In this document: in pieces, positions 53,416 to 63,108 of the stretch
Layout of the letters: each line of letters opens with the position of its first letter
Position numbering within the stretch: the first letter of the stretch is position 1
Assembly (NCBI GenBank): GCA_016789405.1
Contig: JAEUPQ010000031.1
Span: forward strand, 62,001 to 126,000
Length of the DNA stretch: 64,000 nt
Origin: Lysobacteraceae bacterium
GTDB lineage: Bacteria > Pseudomonadota > Gammaproteobacteria > Xanthomonadales > Xanthomonadaceae
Direction of reading: 5' to 3'
Translations under genes and position numbers: made by a program
The notes under the pieces: model-generated
What the model saw: the letters and a program-made list of their open reading frames with translations, nothing else
The model's database searches: none
Told to the model about the DNA's origin: nothing

Positions 53416-53772
53416 TCAGCGTCGGGTGGCGCGCAGGACGCGCCGCGTCGCCTGGAAGCGGCCACCGAAGCGCGTCATGCCGTCGGCCCGCAGGCGTGGC
53501 GCGTGGTCGCGCAGGTAGTCGTCGAGCGCCGCCTGGTCCTTCAGTGCGTACTGCACGCAGATCGCGACACGGCCAGCGCTGGCCGGCGGGTCCAGGACCT
53601 CGAACACCTTGGCGCCAGTGAAGCCGGGCAGGGCGAGGATCTCGGCAACGTGTTCGTGCAGCCAGGCGCGGTAGTCGTCATGCGCAGCCACGTCGACCTC
53701 GATGTTCACTTCGTAGATGACCGGCTTGGCGCTTGCGGGCTTGGCGGCGGGCTTCGCGCGGAGGGTTGTCAT
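53416..53772 (-). CDS. DUF4286 family protein
   Basis: The small 118-residue protein begins with an Ala/Lys-rich stretch (about 15 residues), then the DUF4286 pattern VIYEVNIEVDVAAHDDYRAW and HVAEILALPGFTGAKVFEV, a dimeric alpha-beta barrel fold seen in antibiotic-biosynthesis-monooxygenase relatives, followed by VAICVQYALKDQAALDDYL. The ATG at 53772 is used; upstream in-frame codons lack a ribosome site. It converges with the sigma-like hypothetical gene, 39 nt apart. No biochemical role is known for the family. Confidence 0.85.
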   Translation of the reverse strand: MTTLRAKPAAKPASAKPVIYEVNIEVDVAAHDDYRAWLHEHVAEILALPGFTGAKVFEVLDPPASAGRVAICVQYALKDQAALDDYLRDHAPRLRADGMTRFGGRFQATRRVLRATRR

Positions 53773-53871
53773 CGGCGGGTCTCGGCGCCGCGAGGCGCAG
53801 TGGGGTGGGGACGCCATTATCCGTGCCGCCCCCGCTGAGGCGCCATCGGGGGAATCCCCGGGACGCCGCGC

Positions 53872-55062
53872 TCAGCTGGTCAGCCCCGCCAGCACGGCAT
53901 AGACGATCGCGATCCCCAGCAGGGCCGAGTAGATCGTGCCGACGACGAAGTACTTGAGCAGCGTCAGCGGCCAGCCCTCGGCGTAGACGCGCTTCTGCAT
54001 CAGCAGCAGGTAGACCGGCACGGCCACGCCCAGATCGAGGCTGGCTGCGAGCGCGGCGAGCACGGCGATCCAGGCCGGCAGGCCGGCGATCGATTGCAGG
54101 CCGACGAGCAGGAAGGTCAGCAGCAGCGCGGCGAGCATGAAGCAGTGGCTGTACAGCGCGACGACCAGGTGTTCCAGGTAACCGCGACCGGAGCCCAGGT
54201 AGAGCAGCTTCAGGCACAGCGCGAACAGCGGTACCAGGATGAACAGCGCACCGGGCAGGGCGCCGAGGAACAGCGGCACGATGGTGTTGGGGTCCTTGCG
54301 GATGTCGTCGGCGTTGCGCTGCATGCGATCGAGCTTGCCCTGCCACCAGCTCGACAGCGCGCCGCCGGACGGGTCCGGGATCGCCGGAGGCTGCTTGCCC
54401 AGTCGCGCGGTGCTGGCATCGCCTGCCGCTGCGACCTGTGCCGGTGTCGCACCGATGGCCTGCATGCGCTTGCGCGCGCTGGCCAGCAGCTGTGCCTCGG
54501 CCTCCTGCGTGTAGACGTCGACGAAGCTGCCGACCACCGGAATCTTGCGCGCTTCGTTCATGTCAGCCAGCTGCGCATCGCGAGCCTTGAGCACCGCTTC
54601 GGGCGTCGTCGCGGCTTCGATCGCGCTCGTGTCGACCTGGACCGAGCCGCTCGGCCTGGCGGCGGTGGTGGCTGCCGTGGTCGCTTTTGTCGTTGCCCTG
54701 GCCGCCGCCGCGGCCGCCGTCGCGCCCGGAGTGGCCTGCGGCGCCGGCGCGATGTCGATGTGCAGGGTCAGCTTGCCGATGAAGAAGGTCAGCAGGCTGA
54801 GGATCACGAACAGCCGCAGCGGCGGCAGGTAGGCGACGCGTTGCCCGCCCAGGTAGTTCGCGGCGAGGCGCCCGGGGAACAGCAGGTCGCGCAGGGTGCG
54901 GAAGATGCGTCCGTCGAGGTGCCAGAAGGACTCGAACACGTCCTCCACCGCATGCGCGAAGCTGCGCAGCGGGTTGTGAGCGTGCTGGCCGCAGATGTGG
55001 CAATAGGCGCCCACCAGCGGGGTTTCGCAGTTGTCGCAGCGCGAGGCGAGATGGTCGTTCAT
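53872..55062 (-). CDS. DUF3667 zinc-ribbon membrane protein
   Basis: This 396-residue protein has an N-terminal CxxC...CxxC zinc ribbon (CDNCETPLVGAYCHICGQ), the DUF3667 core (FAHAVEDVFESFWHLDGR, LLFPGRLAANYLGGQR, PLRLFVILSLLTFF), an Ala/Thr-rich linker of about 35 residues, and four more C-terminal membrane helices. The family has no defined function. The ATG at 55062 is chosen since the zinc ribbon begins just after it. It is divergent from the MATE transporter gene, about 100 nt apart. Confidence 0.88.
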   Translation of the reverse strand: MNDHLASRCDNCETPLVGAYCHICGQHAHNPLRSFAHAVEDVFESFWHLDGRIFRTLRDLLFPGRLAANYLGGQRVAYLPPLRLFVILSLLTFFIGKLTLHIDIAPAPQATPGATAAAAAARATTKATTAATTAARPSGSVQVDTSAIEAATTPEAVLKARDAQLADMNEARKIPVVGSFVDVYTQEAEAQLLASARKRMQAIGATPAQVAAAGDASTARLGKQPPAIPDPSGGALSSWWQGKLDRMQRNADDIRKDPNTIVPLFLGALPGALFILVPLFALCLKLLYLGSGRGYLEHLVVALYSHCFMLAALLLTFLLVGLQSIAGLPAWIAVLAALAASLDLGVAVPVYLLLMQKRVYAEGWPLTLLKYFVVGTIYSALLGIAIVYAVLAGLTS

Positions 55063-55165
55063 GTGCGCTCCCCGGGCGCCGCCGTTCGGCCGGGTAAGAT
55101 AGCAGTCCCCGTGTCCGCGCCCGCGAGCCTGTCCGTGGCCGCGCCGGCCGACTTCGACGACCGAG

Positions 55166-56566
55166 ATGACCCAGACCCTGCCCTCCACGCCGCGCTTCCG
55201 CGACGAGCTGCGCACCAGCGCGCGTCTGGCTGCGCCGTTGATCGCCGGGCATGTGTCCAGCGGCCTGATCGGATTCGTCGACGCGGTGATCGCCGGCCAT
55301 CACGGCACGGCGACGCTGGCGGCGGTGTCGATCGGCACCGCGCTGTTCTGGCTGCCGCTGCTCGTGCCGATGGGCACGCTGATCGCGCTGCCTGCCTCGG
55401 TCTCGCAGCTCGATGGCGCGGGCCGTCGCGACGAAATCGGCCCGCTGTTCCGCCAGGCGATGTGGCTGGCCCTGGCCCTGGGCCTGGTCATGTTCGCCTT
55501 TCTCAGCGCGATCCCGCTGGCGCTGGAGACGATGGGCATCGCGCCGGAGATCCGGCCCGGCGCCACGGCCTTCGTCCACGGCATCCGCTGGGGCGTGCCG
55601 GCGCTCGCGCTGTACCTGTGCATGCGCTACCTCTGCGACGGCCTGCACCACACCGTACCGACGATGGTCATCGGTTTCGGTGGTCTGGTGCTGCTCGTGC
55701 CGCTGGGCTACGCCCTGGCGTTCGGCGTCGGTGGATTGCCCGAGCTGGGTGCCGGTGGCCTTGGCATCGCCTCGGGCCTGGTGATGTGGGCGCAGGTGCT
55801 GGCGATGGCCGCCTACCTGCTGCGCACGCGGCGCTTCCACGACCTGCACCTGTTCGGTCACCTCGAACCCCCGCGCCGTGCCCCGATCCGCGACCTGCTG
55901 GTGACCGGCCTGCCGATCGGCCTGACCTGGCTCATGGAAGGCGGCCTGTTCGTCGCGACCGCGCTGGTGATCGGCCGGCTCGGCGAGGTGCCCTCGGCCG
56001 CACACCAGATCGCCATCAACGTCTCCAGCCTGTGCTTCATGGTGCCGATGGCCCTGGCCGAGGCGACCACGGTCCGCGTGGGGCATGCCGTGGGCCGTGG
56101 CGACCGCGACGGCCTGCGCCGCGCGGCGTTCGCAGGCTATGCCCTGGTCGTCACCACCCAGCTGGTCACGGGTAGCACCCTGTTCCTCGCCAACGACGCC
56201 ATCGCCGGTCTCTACACGGCCGATGTCGCCGTCGCGACGCTGGCCGCCACCCTGCTGCTCATGGCGGCCACGTTCCAGTTCCCCGACGGCGTCCAGGTGC
56301 TGTCGATCGGCGCCCTGCGCGGCCTGAAGGACACCCGCGTGCCCATGCTGGTGGCCGCGCTGGCCTATTGGGGCATCGGGATGCCGCTGGGCGCGGTGCT
56401 GGGCCTTGGCGCCGGCGGCCTGGTCCCGGCGATGGGCCCGACCGGCATGTGGATCGGCCTGATCGCCGGCCTCAGCGTCGCTGCGGTCCTGCTGTCCACC
56501 CGCTTCGTCCAACTGTCCCGGCGCATCCCGGTCGGGCAACAAGTCGTCATGACCGATGGCGGATGA
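55166..56566 (+). CDS. MATE-family efflux transporter (NorM-like)
   Basis: This 466-residue transporter has twelve predicted helices, with the MATE family hallmarks in helix 1 (LAAPLIAGHVSSGLIGFVDAV) and helix 7 (GLPIGLTWLMEGGLFVATA) that line the two-fold symmetric core. MATE proteins exchange Na+ or H+ for cationic drugs. It has a normal length. It ends 54 nt before sppA on the same strand; the space holds GGAG near the sppA start, so the two could be cotranscribed. Confidence 0.92.
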   Translation: MTQTLPSTPRFRDELRTSARLAAPLIAGHVSSGLIGFVDAVIAGHHGTATLAAVSIGTALFWLPLLVPMGTLIALPASVSQLDGAGRRDEIGPLFRQAMWLALALGLVMFAFLSAIPLALETMGIAPEIRPGATAFVHGIRWGVPALALYLCMRYLCDGLHHTVPTMVIGFGGLVLLVPLGYALAFGVGGLPELGAGGLGIASGLVMWAQVLAMAAYLLRTRRFHDLHLFGHLEPPRRAPIRDLLVTGLPIGLTWLMEGGLFVATALVIGRLGEVPSAAHQIAINVSSLCFMVPMALAEATTVRVGHAVGRGDRDGLRRAAFAGYALVVTTQLVTGSTLFLANDAIAGLYTADVAVATLAATLLLMAATFQFPDGVQVLSIGALRGLKDTRVPMLVAALAYWGIGMPLGAVLGLGAGGLVPAMGPTGMWIGLIAGLSVAAVLLSTRFVQLSRRIPVGQQVVMTDGG

Positions 56567-56620
56567 CGCCGCCCGGCCCGCCCTTCAGACTGATTCCCAA
56601 AGTTCCAGGAGAGAGTCCAC

Positions 56621-58525
56621 ATGAACGAACCGCGTCGACGCGGCCCCATCGCCACGCTGCTGGTCGGCATCTGGGATGCGATGAATTTCACCCGGCGCCT
56701 GGTGCTGAACCTGGTGTTCTTCGGCCTGCTCTTCTTCTTCATCGCAGCGCTGGGCATCGGCGCCAGCAGCGGTCCGCGCGTCATGCCCGTGCATGAGCGC
56801 ACCACGCTGGTGATCGATCCCGAGGGCAACCTGGTGGAGCAGTTCTCGCTCGACCCGATGAGCCGCGCGCTGGCCGATGCCCTGGGCGACGACGGCGCTG
56901 CCGAAGTGCAGCTGCGCGACGTGCTGCGCGTGCTGAAGGCCGCGAAGAACGACAAGCGCATCGAGCGCGTGGTGCTGCGCGTGGATGGCCTGGCCGTCAG
57001 CGGCTACGCTTCGACGCGCGAGATCGCCGAATCCATCTCTGCACTGCGCGCCGCCGGCAAGAAGGTCATCGCCTTCGGCGAATCCTTCGACCAGTCGCAG
57101 TACCTGCTGGCCGCGCAGGCCGACGAGATCTACCTCGACCCGATGGGCGGCATGCTGATCGAAGGCCTCGCCCGCTATCGCCAGTACTTCCGCGAAGGCC
57201 TGCAGGACAAGCTCGGCGTCGACGTGCACCTGTTCAAGGTCGGCGAATACAAGTCCGCCGCCGAACCCTACGTCCTCGATGCCGCGTCGCCGGAATCGAA
57301 GGAAGCCGATCTGTTCTGGATGAACGACATCTGGCAGCGCTACATCGCGGATGTGGCGAAGGCGCGCAAGATCACGCCGGAAGCGCTGGCTGCATCGATC
57401 AACGACCTGCCGACCGGCATCGCCGAAGTGCAGGGCGACCTCGCCAAGTACGCGCTCAGGCACAAGTGGGTCACCGGCCTGAAGACGCGCGAGGAAATGG
57501 ACGAGATGCTGACCAAGCTCGGCGTCGAGGACGAGACCGCCGACGGCGGCTTCCGCCAGATCTCGTACGAAGGCTACCTGGCGCACATCAACGGCACGCA
57601 CATCGCGATCGGCGACGGCGACCATGTCGCCATCGTCGTCGCGTCGGGCGAGATCACCGGCGGCGAGCAGCCTCCGGGCACCATCGGCGGCGAATCCACC
57701 GCCGAGTTGCTGCGTGATGCCCGCGACAACGAACACACCAAGGCCGTGGTGCTGCGCGTGGATTCGCCCGGCGGCGAAGTGTTCGCGTCCGAGCAGATCC
57801 GTCGCGAAGTGGTGGCGCTGAAGAAGGCCGGCAAGCCGGTCGTGGTGTCGATGGGCGACGTCGCCGCGTCCGGCGGCTACTGGATCAGCATGAATGCCGA
57901 CCGCATCTACGTCGATCCGTCGACGGTGACCGGCTCGATCGGCATCTTCGGCATGATCCCGACCTTCTCGCGCGCGCTGGAAAAGATCGGCGTGCGCACC
58001 GACGGCGTGTCGACCACGAAGATCGCCGGCGCGTTCGACGTCACGCGTCCGCTGTCGCCGGAAGTCGGCGGCGTGATCCAGAGCGTGATCGAAAAGGGAT
58101 ACCGCGACTTCACCGGCAAGGTGGCGGAAGCGCGCAAGAAGCCGGTCGCCGATGTCGATGCCGTCGCGCGCGGCCGCGTGTGGTCCGGCGCGCAGGCCAA
58201 GGAGCACGGTCTCGTCGACGCCTTCGGCGGCCTGCAGGCCGCCATCGCCGATGCCGCGAAGCGCGCCAAGCTCGGCGGCAAGCCCGACGAATACCGCGTG
58301 CGCTACATCGAACGCGAACTCACCCCGTTCGAGCGCTGGTTCACCGGCTTCGCCGGCAGCCGCATCGGCCACGCGATGCTCGCCGACTCCGCGATCGCAC
58401 GCGGCATGATCGCCAAGGTCGCGCCGCAGGCCGACCGCGACCTGCGCATGGTCGAGCGTGCCGTGCAGGCCAGCCGCAGCGGCAAGCCGGTCAGCGCGAT
58501 CGCCTACTGCTTCTGCGGGTTCTGA
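56621..58525 (+). CDS. sppA: Signal peptide peptidase SppA, 67K type
   Basis: This 634-residue membrane protease has one N-terminal helix (LVLNLVFFGLLFFFIAALGIG), an N-terminal half bearing the general-base Lys in VGEYKSAAEP (Lys211) and a C-terminal half bearing the nucleophile Ser in GDVAASGGYW (Ser417). The duplicated S49 fold gives a dome-shaped tetramer. It degrades signal peptides left after secretion, in the periplasmic side of the inner membrane. The catalytic residues sit as in the Escherichia coli enzyme. CCAGGAGAG lies 10 nt before the ATG. A strong terminator follows. Confidence 0.95.
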   Translation: MNEPRRRGPIATLLVGIWDAMNFTRRLVLNLVFFGLLFFFIAALGIGASSGPRVMPVHERTTLVIDPEGNLVEQFSLDPMSRALADALGDDGAAEVQLRDVLRVLKAAKNDKRIERVVLRVDGLAVSGYASTREIAESISALRAAGKKVIAFGESFDQSQYLLAAQADEIYLDPMGGMLIEGLARYRQYFREGLQDKLGVDVHLFKVGEYKSAAEPYVLDAASPESKEADLFWMNDIWQRYIADVAKARKITPEALAASINDLPTGIAEVQGDLAKYALRHKWVTGLKTREEMDEMLTKLGVEDETADGGFRQISYEGYLAHINGTHIAIGDGDHVAIVVASGEITGGEQPPGTIGGESTAELLRDARDNEHTKAVVLRVDSPGGEVFASEQIRREVVALKKAGKPVVVSMGDVAASGGYWISMNADRIYVDPSTVTGSIGIFGMIPTFSRALEKIGVRTDGVSTTKIAGAFDVTRPLSPEVGGVIQSVIEKGYRDFTGKVAEARKKPVADVDAVARGRVWSGAQAKEHGLVDAFGGLQAAIADAAKRAKLGGKPDEYRVRYIERELTPFERWFTGFAGSRIGHAMLADSAIARGMIAKVAPQADRDLRMVERAVQASRSGKPVSAIAYCFCGF

Positions 58526-58552
58526 TCGGGCGCGCCAACGCGCGACCCACGC

Positions 58553-58588
58553 GAAAACGCCCGGCATTGCCGGGCGTTTTCTTTTTTG
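58553..58588 (+). terminator. Rho-independent terminator of sppA
   Basis: GAAAACGCCCGGC (58553-58565) and its complement (58569-58581) form a perfect 13-bp stem with a 3-nt loop, followed by six T residues. The A-rich left arm makes it potentially bidirectional. Confidence 0.9.
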
Positions 58589-58614
58589 TCATCCCGAGCG
58601 CAGCGAGTGATGAC
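58588..58614. repeat. REP-like dispersed intergenic repeat
   Basis: GTCATCCCGAGCGCAGCGAG... ends in GATGAC, giving a short imperfect palindrome. Repeats with the GAGCGCAGCGA core are common in intergenic DNA of this family. It sits between the sppA terminator and the lipoprotein gene. Confidence 0.5.
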
Positions 58615-58625
58615 AGCGGGAACCG

Positions 58626-58907
58626 TCAATTCCCCGCAGCGTCCTGCGTTGCGGCATCGATCGCCGCGTCCTGCTTTCCGGAAGCGGCTTCGGTCGCGTC
58701 CTGGGCCGCATTGGCCTTGTCGAGCGGTTGCTGGATGGCCTGGCTCAGCTCGGCGGACTGGCTTGCCGCCTGCGGTTCGGGCGGATCGTCGTGCTCGGGC
58801 ACTTCGGGTTTCGAACATGCCGACAGCAGCAGGCAGGCGATCATCGGCGTGAGCAGGGCGGCGCGGGGTGTTGCGGGATACATGGCGCGATGCATGGCGC
58901 GGGACAT
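58626..58907 (-). CDS. Small lipoprotein of unknown function
   Basis: This 93-residue protein has a lipoprotein signal with lipobox LLSAC (Cys31) after a hydrophobic stretch, then an acidic, Ala- and Gln-rich helical tail ([19 protein letters not shown]). GGAGG lies 7 nt before the ATG at 58907. Inner Met codons at residues 5, 9 and 22 are possible starts. It is anchored in a membrane after lipidation. No family is recognised. It is divergent from the SDR gene. Confidence 0.75.
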   Translation of the reverse strand: MSRAMHRAMYPATPRAALLTPMIACLLLSACSKPEVPEHDDPPEPQAASQSAELSQAIQQPLDKANAAQDATEAASGKQDAAIDAATQDAAGN

Positions 58908-58970
58908 GGCGACCTCCGTGGCGGTGACGCCGGTATCCTACGCCCATCCTCCTGCACGAAACGGTGTCCC

Positions 58971-59747
58971 ATGTCCCTGCAGCGCTGGCGTCTCGACGGA
59001 CAACTCGCCCTCGTCACCGGCGGCACGGCCGGCATCGGCCGCGCCATCGCCCGCGAACTGCTCGGCTTCGGCGCGCGCGTGCTGGTCGCCGCGCGCGACG
59101 CAGATGGCCTCGACGCGACGCGCATGGAACTGGAAGAGGAATTTCCCGACGGCGAAATCCGCACCTGCGTCGCCGACGTGGGCGACGACGAACAGCGGCG
59201 CGAACTGCTCGACTGGGTCGAGGACATCGGCGACGGGCTCAACATCCTCGTCAACAATGCCGGCGGCAACATCACCAAGCCCGCCAACGACTACACCGAG
59301 GACGAGTGGCGCGGCATCTTCGAGACCAACCTGTTCAGCGCCTTCGAACTCTCGCGCCTCTCGCACCCGCTGCTCGTGAAACATGCGGCTTCCGCCATCG
59401 TCAACGTCGGCAGCGTGTCCGGCATCACCCATGTGCGCAGCGGCGCGCCCTACGGCATGACCAAGGCCGCGATGCACCAGATGACCCGAAACCTCGCCTG
59501 CGAATGGGCCGAGGACGGCATTCGCGTCAACTCGGTCGCGCCGTGGTACATCCGCACACGCCGCACCTCCGGCAAGCTCGCCGATCCAGACTATCTCGAC
59601 GATGTGCTGCTGCGCACGCCGATGGGCCGCATCGGCGAACCCGAGGAAGTCGCCGCCGCCGTCGCCTTCCTCTGCCTGCCCGCGTCGAGCTACATCACCG
59701 GCGAATGCATCGCGGTGGATGGCGGGTTCCTGCGGTACGGGTTCTGA
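58971..59747 (+). CDS. SDR-family oxidoreductase
   Basis: The 258-residue enzyme is a classical short-chain dehydrogenase: cofactor motif [14 protein letters not shown] at residue 91, catalytic Ser in NVGSVSGI and YGMTK (Tyr and Lys), and the closing [10 protein letters not shown]. It resembles the tropinone-reductase-like group ([12 protein letters not shown]). The longer frame upstream is a shadow that overlaps the lipoprotein promoter; the ATG at 58971 matches the family N terminus. The substrate is unknown. Confidence 0.9.
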   Translation: MSLQRWRLDGQLALVTGGTAGIGRAIARELLGFGARVLVAARDADGLDATRMELEEEFPDGEIRTCVADVGDDEQRRELLDWVEDIGDGLNILVNNAGGNITKPANDYTEDEWRGIFETNLFSAFELSRLSHPLLVKHAASAIVNVGSVSGITHVRSGAPYGMTKAAMHQMTRNLACEWAEDGIRVNSVAPWYIRTRRTSGKLADPDYLDDVLLRTPMGRIGEPEEVAAAVAFLCLPASSYITGECIAVDGGFLRYGF

Positions 59748-60089
59748 GGTTCGTTGCAAGCCATCTGGTTTTTGTAGGGTGGTGGTGAGCGCAGCGAACC
59801 CCGCCTTTCGAGGGATCCGATGCGACGGCGTCCACGATGAACCACGATCGCCGCTCTGCTTTCAAGGCAATGCGGCGAAACGTCCACAGGCGGGCTTCGC
59901 TGCGCTTGGCAGCACCCTGCGGCGCTCGATGCGCCAGCATCACTCCAGTCTCAGTTTGCCTGCTGCTTTGCGTCCTCCGGCGGATCGGCACACAATCCCG
60001 GCAAGGAGCCACTTGCTCCATGGGGCACGGAACGCCGCGATCACCGGCCCGACCGTGCGGGGATCATCGAGAAGACAGGGAGAGCCGTC
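59748..60089. other. Intergenic region with repeat-like sequence
   Basis: No gene is seen in these 342 nt. It begins with a repeat-like stretch (GTAGGGTGGTGGTGAGCGCA, near 59777-59796), similar to repeats found between genes in this family. The rest has no promoter hexamers I can support, apart from the ribosome site of the multicopper oxidase gene. Confidence 0.45.
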
Positions 60090-62084
60090 ATGCGACATCG
60101 CACGTCCGTGCGTCATTGTGCGTCCTTAGTCGTTGTACCCGGAGGCCGGGCCGTGCGCCTGCGCGCGCTGGGCCTGGCCGTCGCCATGCTGGCGGTCGCG
60201 CCCTTGCATGCGCAGGAGGCGCCGTCCGCGAAGAACCGCATCGTCAGCGATCCGGTGCTGGTGCCGATGCTGCGTGCGATTCCGCGCGCGATCGGTGGCC
60301 GGCTGGAGCAGGCCGCGGAGCCGGGCGAGGTGGATGCCAATCCACGGCTCAACATCCGCCTGACCGAGGGTCGCATCTTCAATCCTGCGACGCAGCGCTT
60401 CGACAAGGTGAAACTGCGCAGCTACGTGGCCGAGGGCGCGCCGCCGAATGCGTTCACGCCATTCGTTGCACCGACCATCGTCACGCGCCCAGGCGACACC
60501 GTGCGCGTGTCGCTCAACAATGAGCTGGATCCGCAGCCGAACTGCAAGCCGGACGACATCAACACCCCGCACTGCTTCAATTCGACCAACCTGCATTCGC
60601 ACGGCCTGTGGGTCAGTCCTTCCGGCAACAGCGACAACGTGCTGATCACGATCCGGCCCAAGGTCGCGTTCGAGTACGAATACAACATCCCGTCCACGCA
60701 TCCGGCGGGGACGTTCTGGTATCACCCGCACCTGCATGGTTCGACCGCGCTGCAGGTGTCCAGCGGCATGGCCGGTGCGCTCATCATCCGCGGCGAACGC
60801 CCGCCGACGCCGGTCGCGACGGGCGACATCGATACGCTGCTGCGCAACGACGACGGCAGCGCGTATCGCGAACGACTGGTGCTGTTCCAGCAGGTCGCCT
60901 ATGCCTGCCGCGTCAATCCGTCGGATCCCAAGTCGCCGATCAAGACGAATCCCGACGGCACCTGGGCCTGCGGCGAGAACGACGTCGGAACGATCGAGAA
61001 TTACGACCAGCTCGGTTTCGGCACGTGGGGGCCTTCCGGTCGCTACACCAGCATCAATGGCCAGATCATGCCGCGCTTCACCGGTGCGGTGGCCGGGCGC
61101 GTTGAGCGCTGGCGCAACATCCATGCCGGCATCCGCGATTCGATCAACCTGCAGTTCGTGCGCATGCGCGCCAGCGCCAATCCGCTGTCGCTGCGCACGC
61201 TGAAGAACCACGCGCAGTGGATATCGCAGAACTGCACCGGCGAAACACTGACGCAGTTCGAGATCGCCGCCGATGGCCTGACCCACGCGCAGGCGATCCA
61301 GCGCACGGCGACGATGCTGCAGCCGGGCTATCGCAGCGACCTGCTGATGGTGTTCCCGGAGGCGGGCGAATACTGCGTGATCGACGGCAGCATCCCGGCC
61401 AGTGGTTCGGTGTCGGGCGATGCCGAAAGTCGCCGTCTGCTGGGCACGGTGGTGGTCGGCGCAGGCGATGCGGTGGAAGGCGATCCGGAAGCATGGCTGC
61501 AGTCGAAGCTGGTGGCCTCGGCCGAGCGCTGGATGCCTGATGAGGTGAAGCCGCGCGTGATCGCTGGCCTGCGCGACAACCTGGGCCTGGCGGCGTTCGT
61601 GCCGCATGCGACGATCACGAAGGAAGAACTCACGCCCGGCGGTGGCCAGCTCGTGGAGTTCAATATCGCCGGAAAGCCCGCGAAGTTCATGGTCAATGGC
61701 GTGGCGTACGATCCGACGAAGGCGCGCGACCTCATCCTCGACAACGTCGAGGAATGGACACTGACCTCGCTGGCCGGCAGCCATCCCTTCCATATCCACG
61801 TCAACCCGTTCCAGGTGTCGCGCATCCTCGATCCCAAGGGCGTGGATGTCAGCCTTCCGGGCAGCGGCGATCCGGATTACGCCGCGACCAAGGGCACCTG
61901 GAAGGACACGCTGTTCGTGAAAGGCGGCTACACGCTGTACGTGCGGACGCGCTACCAGCGCTACATCGGCGAATACGTCCTGCACTGCCACATCCTCGAC
62001 CACGAGGACCAGGGCATGATGCAGAACGTGCGCGTGCTGTTGCCCGATGGCCAGGGCGGTTCGGTCGGCAGCGGGCACCACTGA
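60090..62084 (+). CDS. Periplasmic multicopper oxidase
   Basis: This 664-residue protein has an N-terminal signal peptide (RALGLAVAMLAVAPLHAQ, ending near residue 42) and the four copper motifs of multicopper oxidases: LHSHG, WYHPHLHGS, HPFHIHVNPF and HCHILDHEDQGMM. The last of these supplies the type-1 copper Cys/His and a Met. Three cupredoxin domains are expected. The family oxidises metals or phenols with O2; copper tolerance or lignin-like substrates are possible. GGGAGA lies 7 nt before the ATG. It has no copper-resistance partners here. A bidirectional terminator separates it from the convergent SDR gene. Confidence 0.92.
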   Translation: MRHRTSVRHCASLVVVPGGRAVRLRALGLAVAMLAVAPLHAQEAPSAKNRIVSDPVLVPMLRAIPRAIGGRLEQAAEPGEVDANPRLNIRLTEGRIFNPATQRFDKVKLRSYVAEGAPPNAFTPFVAPTIVTRPGDTVRVSLNNELDPQPNCKPDDINTPHCFNSTNLHSHGLWVSPSGNSDNVLITIRPKVAFEYEYNIPSTHPAGTFWYHPHLHGSTALQVSSGMAGALIIRGERPPTPVATGDIDTLLRNDDGSAYRERLVLFQQVAYACRVNPSDPKSPIKTNPDGTWACGENDVGTIENYDQLGFGTWGPSGRYTSINGQIMPRFTGAVAGRVERWRNIHAGIRDSINLQFVRMRASANPLSLRTLKNHAQWISQNCTGETLTQFEIAADGLTHAQAIQRTATMLQPGYRSDLLMVFPEAGEYCVIDGSIPASGSVSGDAESRRLLGTVVVGAGDAVEGDPEAWLQSKLVASAERWMPDEVKPRVIAGLRDNLGLAAFVPHATITKEELTPGGGQLVEFNIAGKPAKFMVNGVAYDPTKARDLILDNVEEWTLTSLAGSHPFHIHVNPFQVSRILDPKGVDVSLPGSGDPDYAATKGTWKDTLFVKGGYTLYVRTRYQRYIGEYVLHCHILDHEDQGMMQNVRVLLPDGQGGSVGSGHH

Positions 62085-62127
62085 CCGAGCGGAATCCATC
62101 GATCGGTCGTGCATCGATCCGTGCCGA

Positions 62128-62157
62128 GAAGGCCGGCGTCTGTCGACGCCGGCCTTC
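62128..62157. terminator. Bidirectional terminator between convergent genes
   Basis: A 13-bp stem (62128-62140 with 62145-62157, GAAGGCCGGCGTC) and a 4-nt loop lie between the multicopper oxidase and SDR stop codons. A short T-rich tail follows on the plus strand only. Confidence 0.7.
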
Positions 62158-62187
62158 GTGTTTCCAGCGGCGGTGGATCGCGCGGCC

Positions 62188-62952
62188 TTACAGGAACATG
62201 CCGCCCGATGCCTCGATGCGCTGGCCGTTGATCCAGCGGCAATCCGCCGACAGCAGCGCGGCCACGGCCTGGCCGATGTCGTCCGGCAGTCCGACGCGAC
62301 CCAATGCGGTCTGCGATGCGATCCAGCCGTTGAGCTGCGCGTTGTCGCGCACCGCGCCGCCGCCGAAGTCGGTTTCGATCGCACCAGGCGCCAGCGTGTT
62401 CACGATGATGCCGCGCGCGCCGAGTTCCTTCGCCTGGTAGCGGCTGAGTACTTCGACCGCGCCCTTCATCGCGGCGTATGCGCCGTAGCCGGGGACGGTG
62501 AAGCGGGTCAGGCCGGACGAGACGTTGAGCACCCGGCTGCCTGCCACGAGCAGCGGCAGCAGCGCCTGCGTCAGCAGGAACGGGCCCTTGAGATGGATGG
62601 CGTAGAGGCTGTCGAGATCATCGACGCCGGTCTCGTCGAAAGGCTTGTGCACCCCGGTGCCGGCGTTGTTCACCAGCGCGTGCAGATGGGTATGGCCGAG
62701 ATGCGCCAGGGCGTCGCGCACCGCATCGGCGAAGACCGGGATGCTGTCGCCATCGGCGGCGTCCAGCGGCAGCGCGACGGCACGACGGCCGAGGGCTTCG
62801 ATCGCCGCGACGACGGCATCGGCTTCGTCGGCGCGCTGGCGATAGGTGATCAGCAGATCGTGGCCCGCTTGGGCCAGGTGCAGCGCCATGCTGCGGCCCA
62901 GGCCGCGGCTGCCGCCGGTGATCAGGGTGACGGGGGTGGTGGAGGTGGTCAT
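62188..62952 (-). CDS. SDR-family oxidoreductase
   Basis: The 254-residue short-chain dehydrogenase shows TGGSRGLGRSMA, NNAGTG, NVSSGLTRF and YGAYAAMK (catalytic Tyr and Lys), and the close NGQRIEASGG. GAGGAG lies 9 nt before the ATG at 62952. The in-frame ATG at 63027 would extend into the divergent control region and is not favoured. It is divergent from a LysR gene, the common arrangement in which the regulator controls its neighbour. The substrate is unknown. Confidence 0.9.
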   Translation of the reverse strand: MTTSTTPVTLITGGSRGLGRSMALHLAQAGHDLLITYRQRADEADAVVAAIEALGRRAVALPLDAADGDSIPVFADAVRDALAHLGHTHLHALVNNAGTGVHKPFDETGVDDLDSLYAIHLKGPFLLTQALLPLLVAGSRVLNVSSGLTRFTVPGYGAYAAMKGAVEVLSRYQAKELGARGIIVNTLAPGAIETDFGGGAVRDNAQLNGWIASQTALGRVGLPDDIGQAVAALLSADCRWINGQRIEASGGMFL

Positions 62953-63035
62953 GGGTCGGGCTCCTCGAGTGCCATCGGCGACGGCAAGGTGGCCAAGGTA
63001 TTGTTCGGCGCGAGGCGGATAAATCATCGACTCGC

Positions 63036-63066
63036 GATTTGACTATCCGGAAATCACGAATAATCA
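63036..63066 (+). promoter_or_regulatory. Promoter and dyad between SDR and lysR genes
   Basis: TTGACT (63039-63044) and TAATCA (63061-63066) with 16-nt spacing give a rightward promoter. GATTT (63036-63040) and AAATC (63051-63055) form an inverted repeat around 10 nt that overlaps the -35, typical of a LysR autoregulatory site. Confidence 0.5.
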
Positions 63067-63108
63067 TCGTTGCGACCGGGTCTGATGGCCCGTATCACGG
63101 AGCCGACC

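Noticed and set aside
58728-58970. Longer N terminus for the SDR gene
   Set aside because: It overlaps the lipoprotein gene on the other strand and lacks the SDR fold start, which fits ATG 58971.
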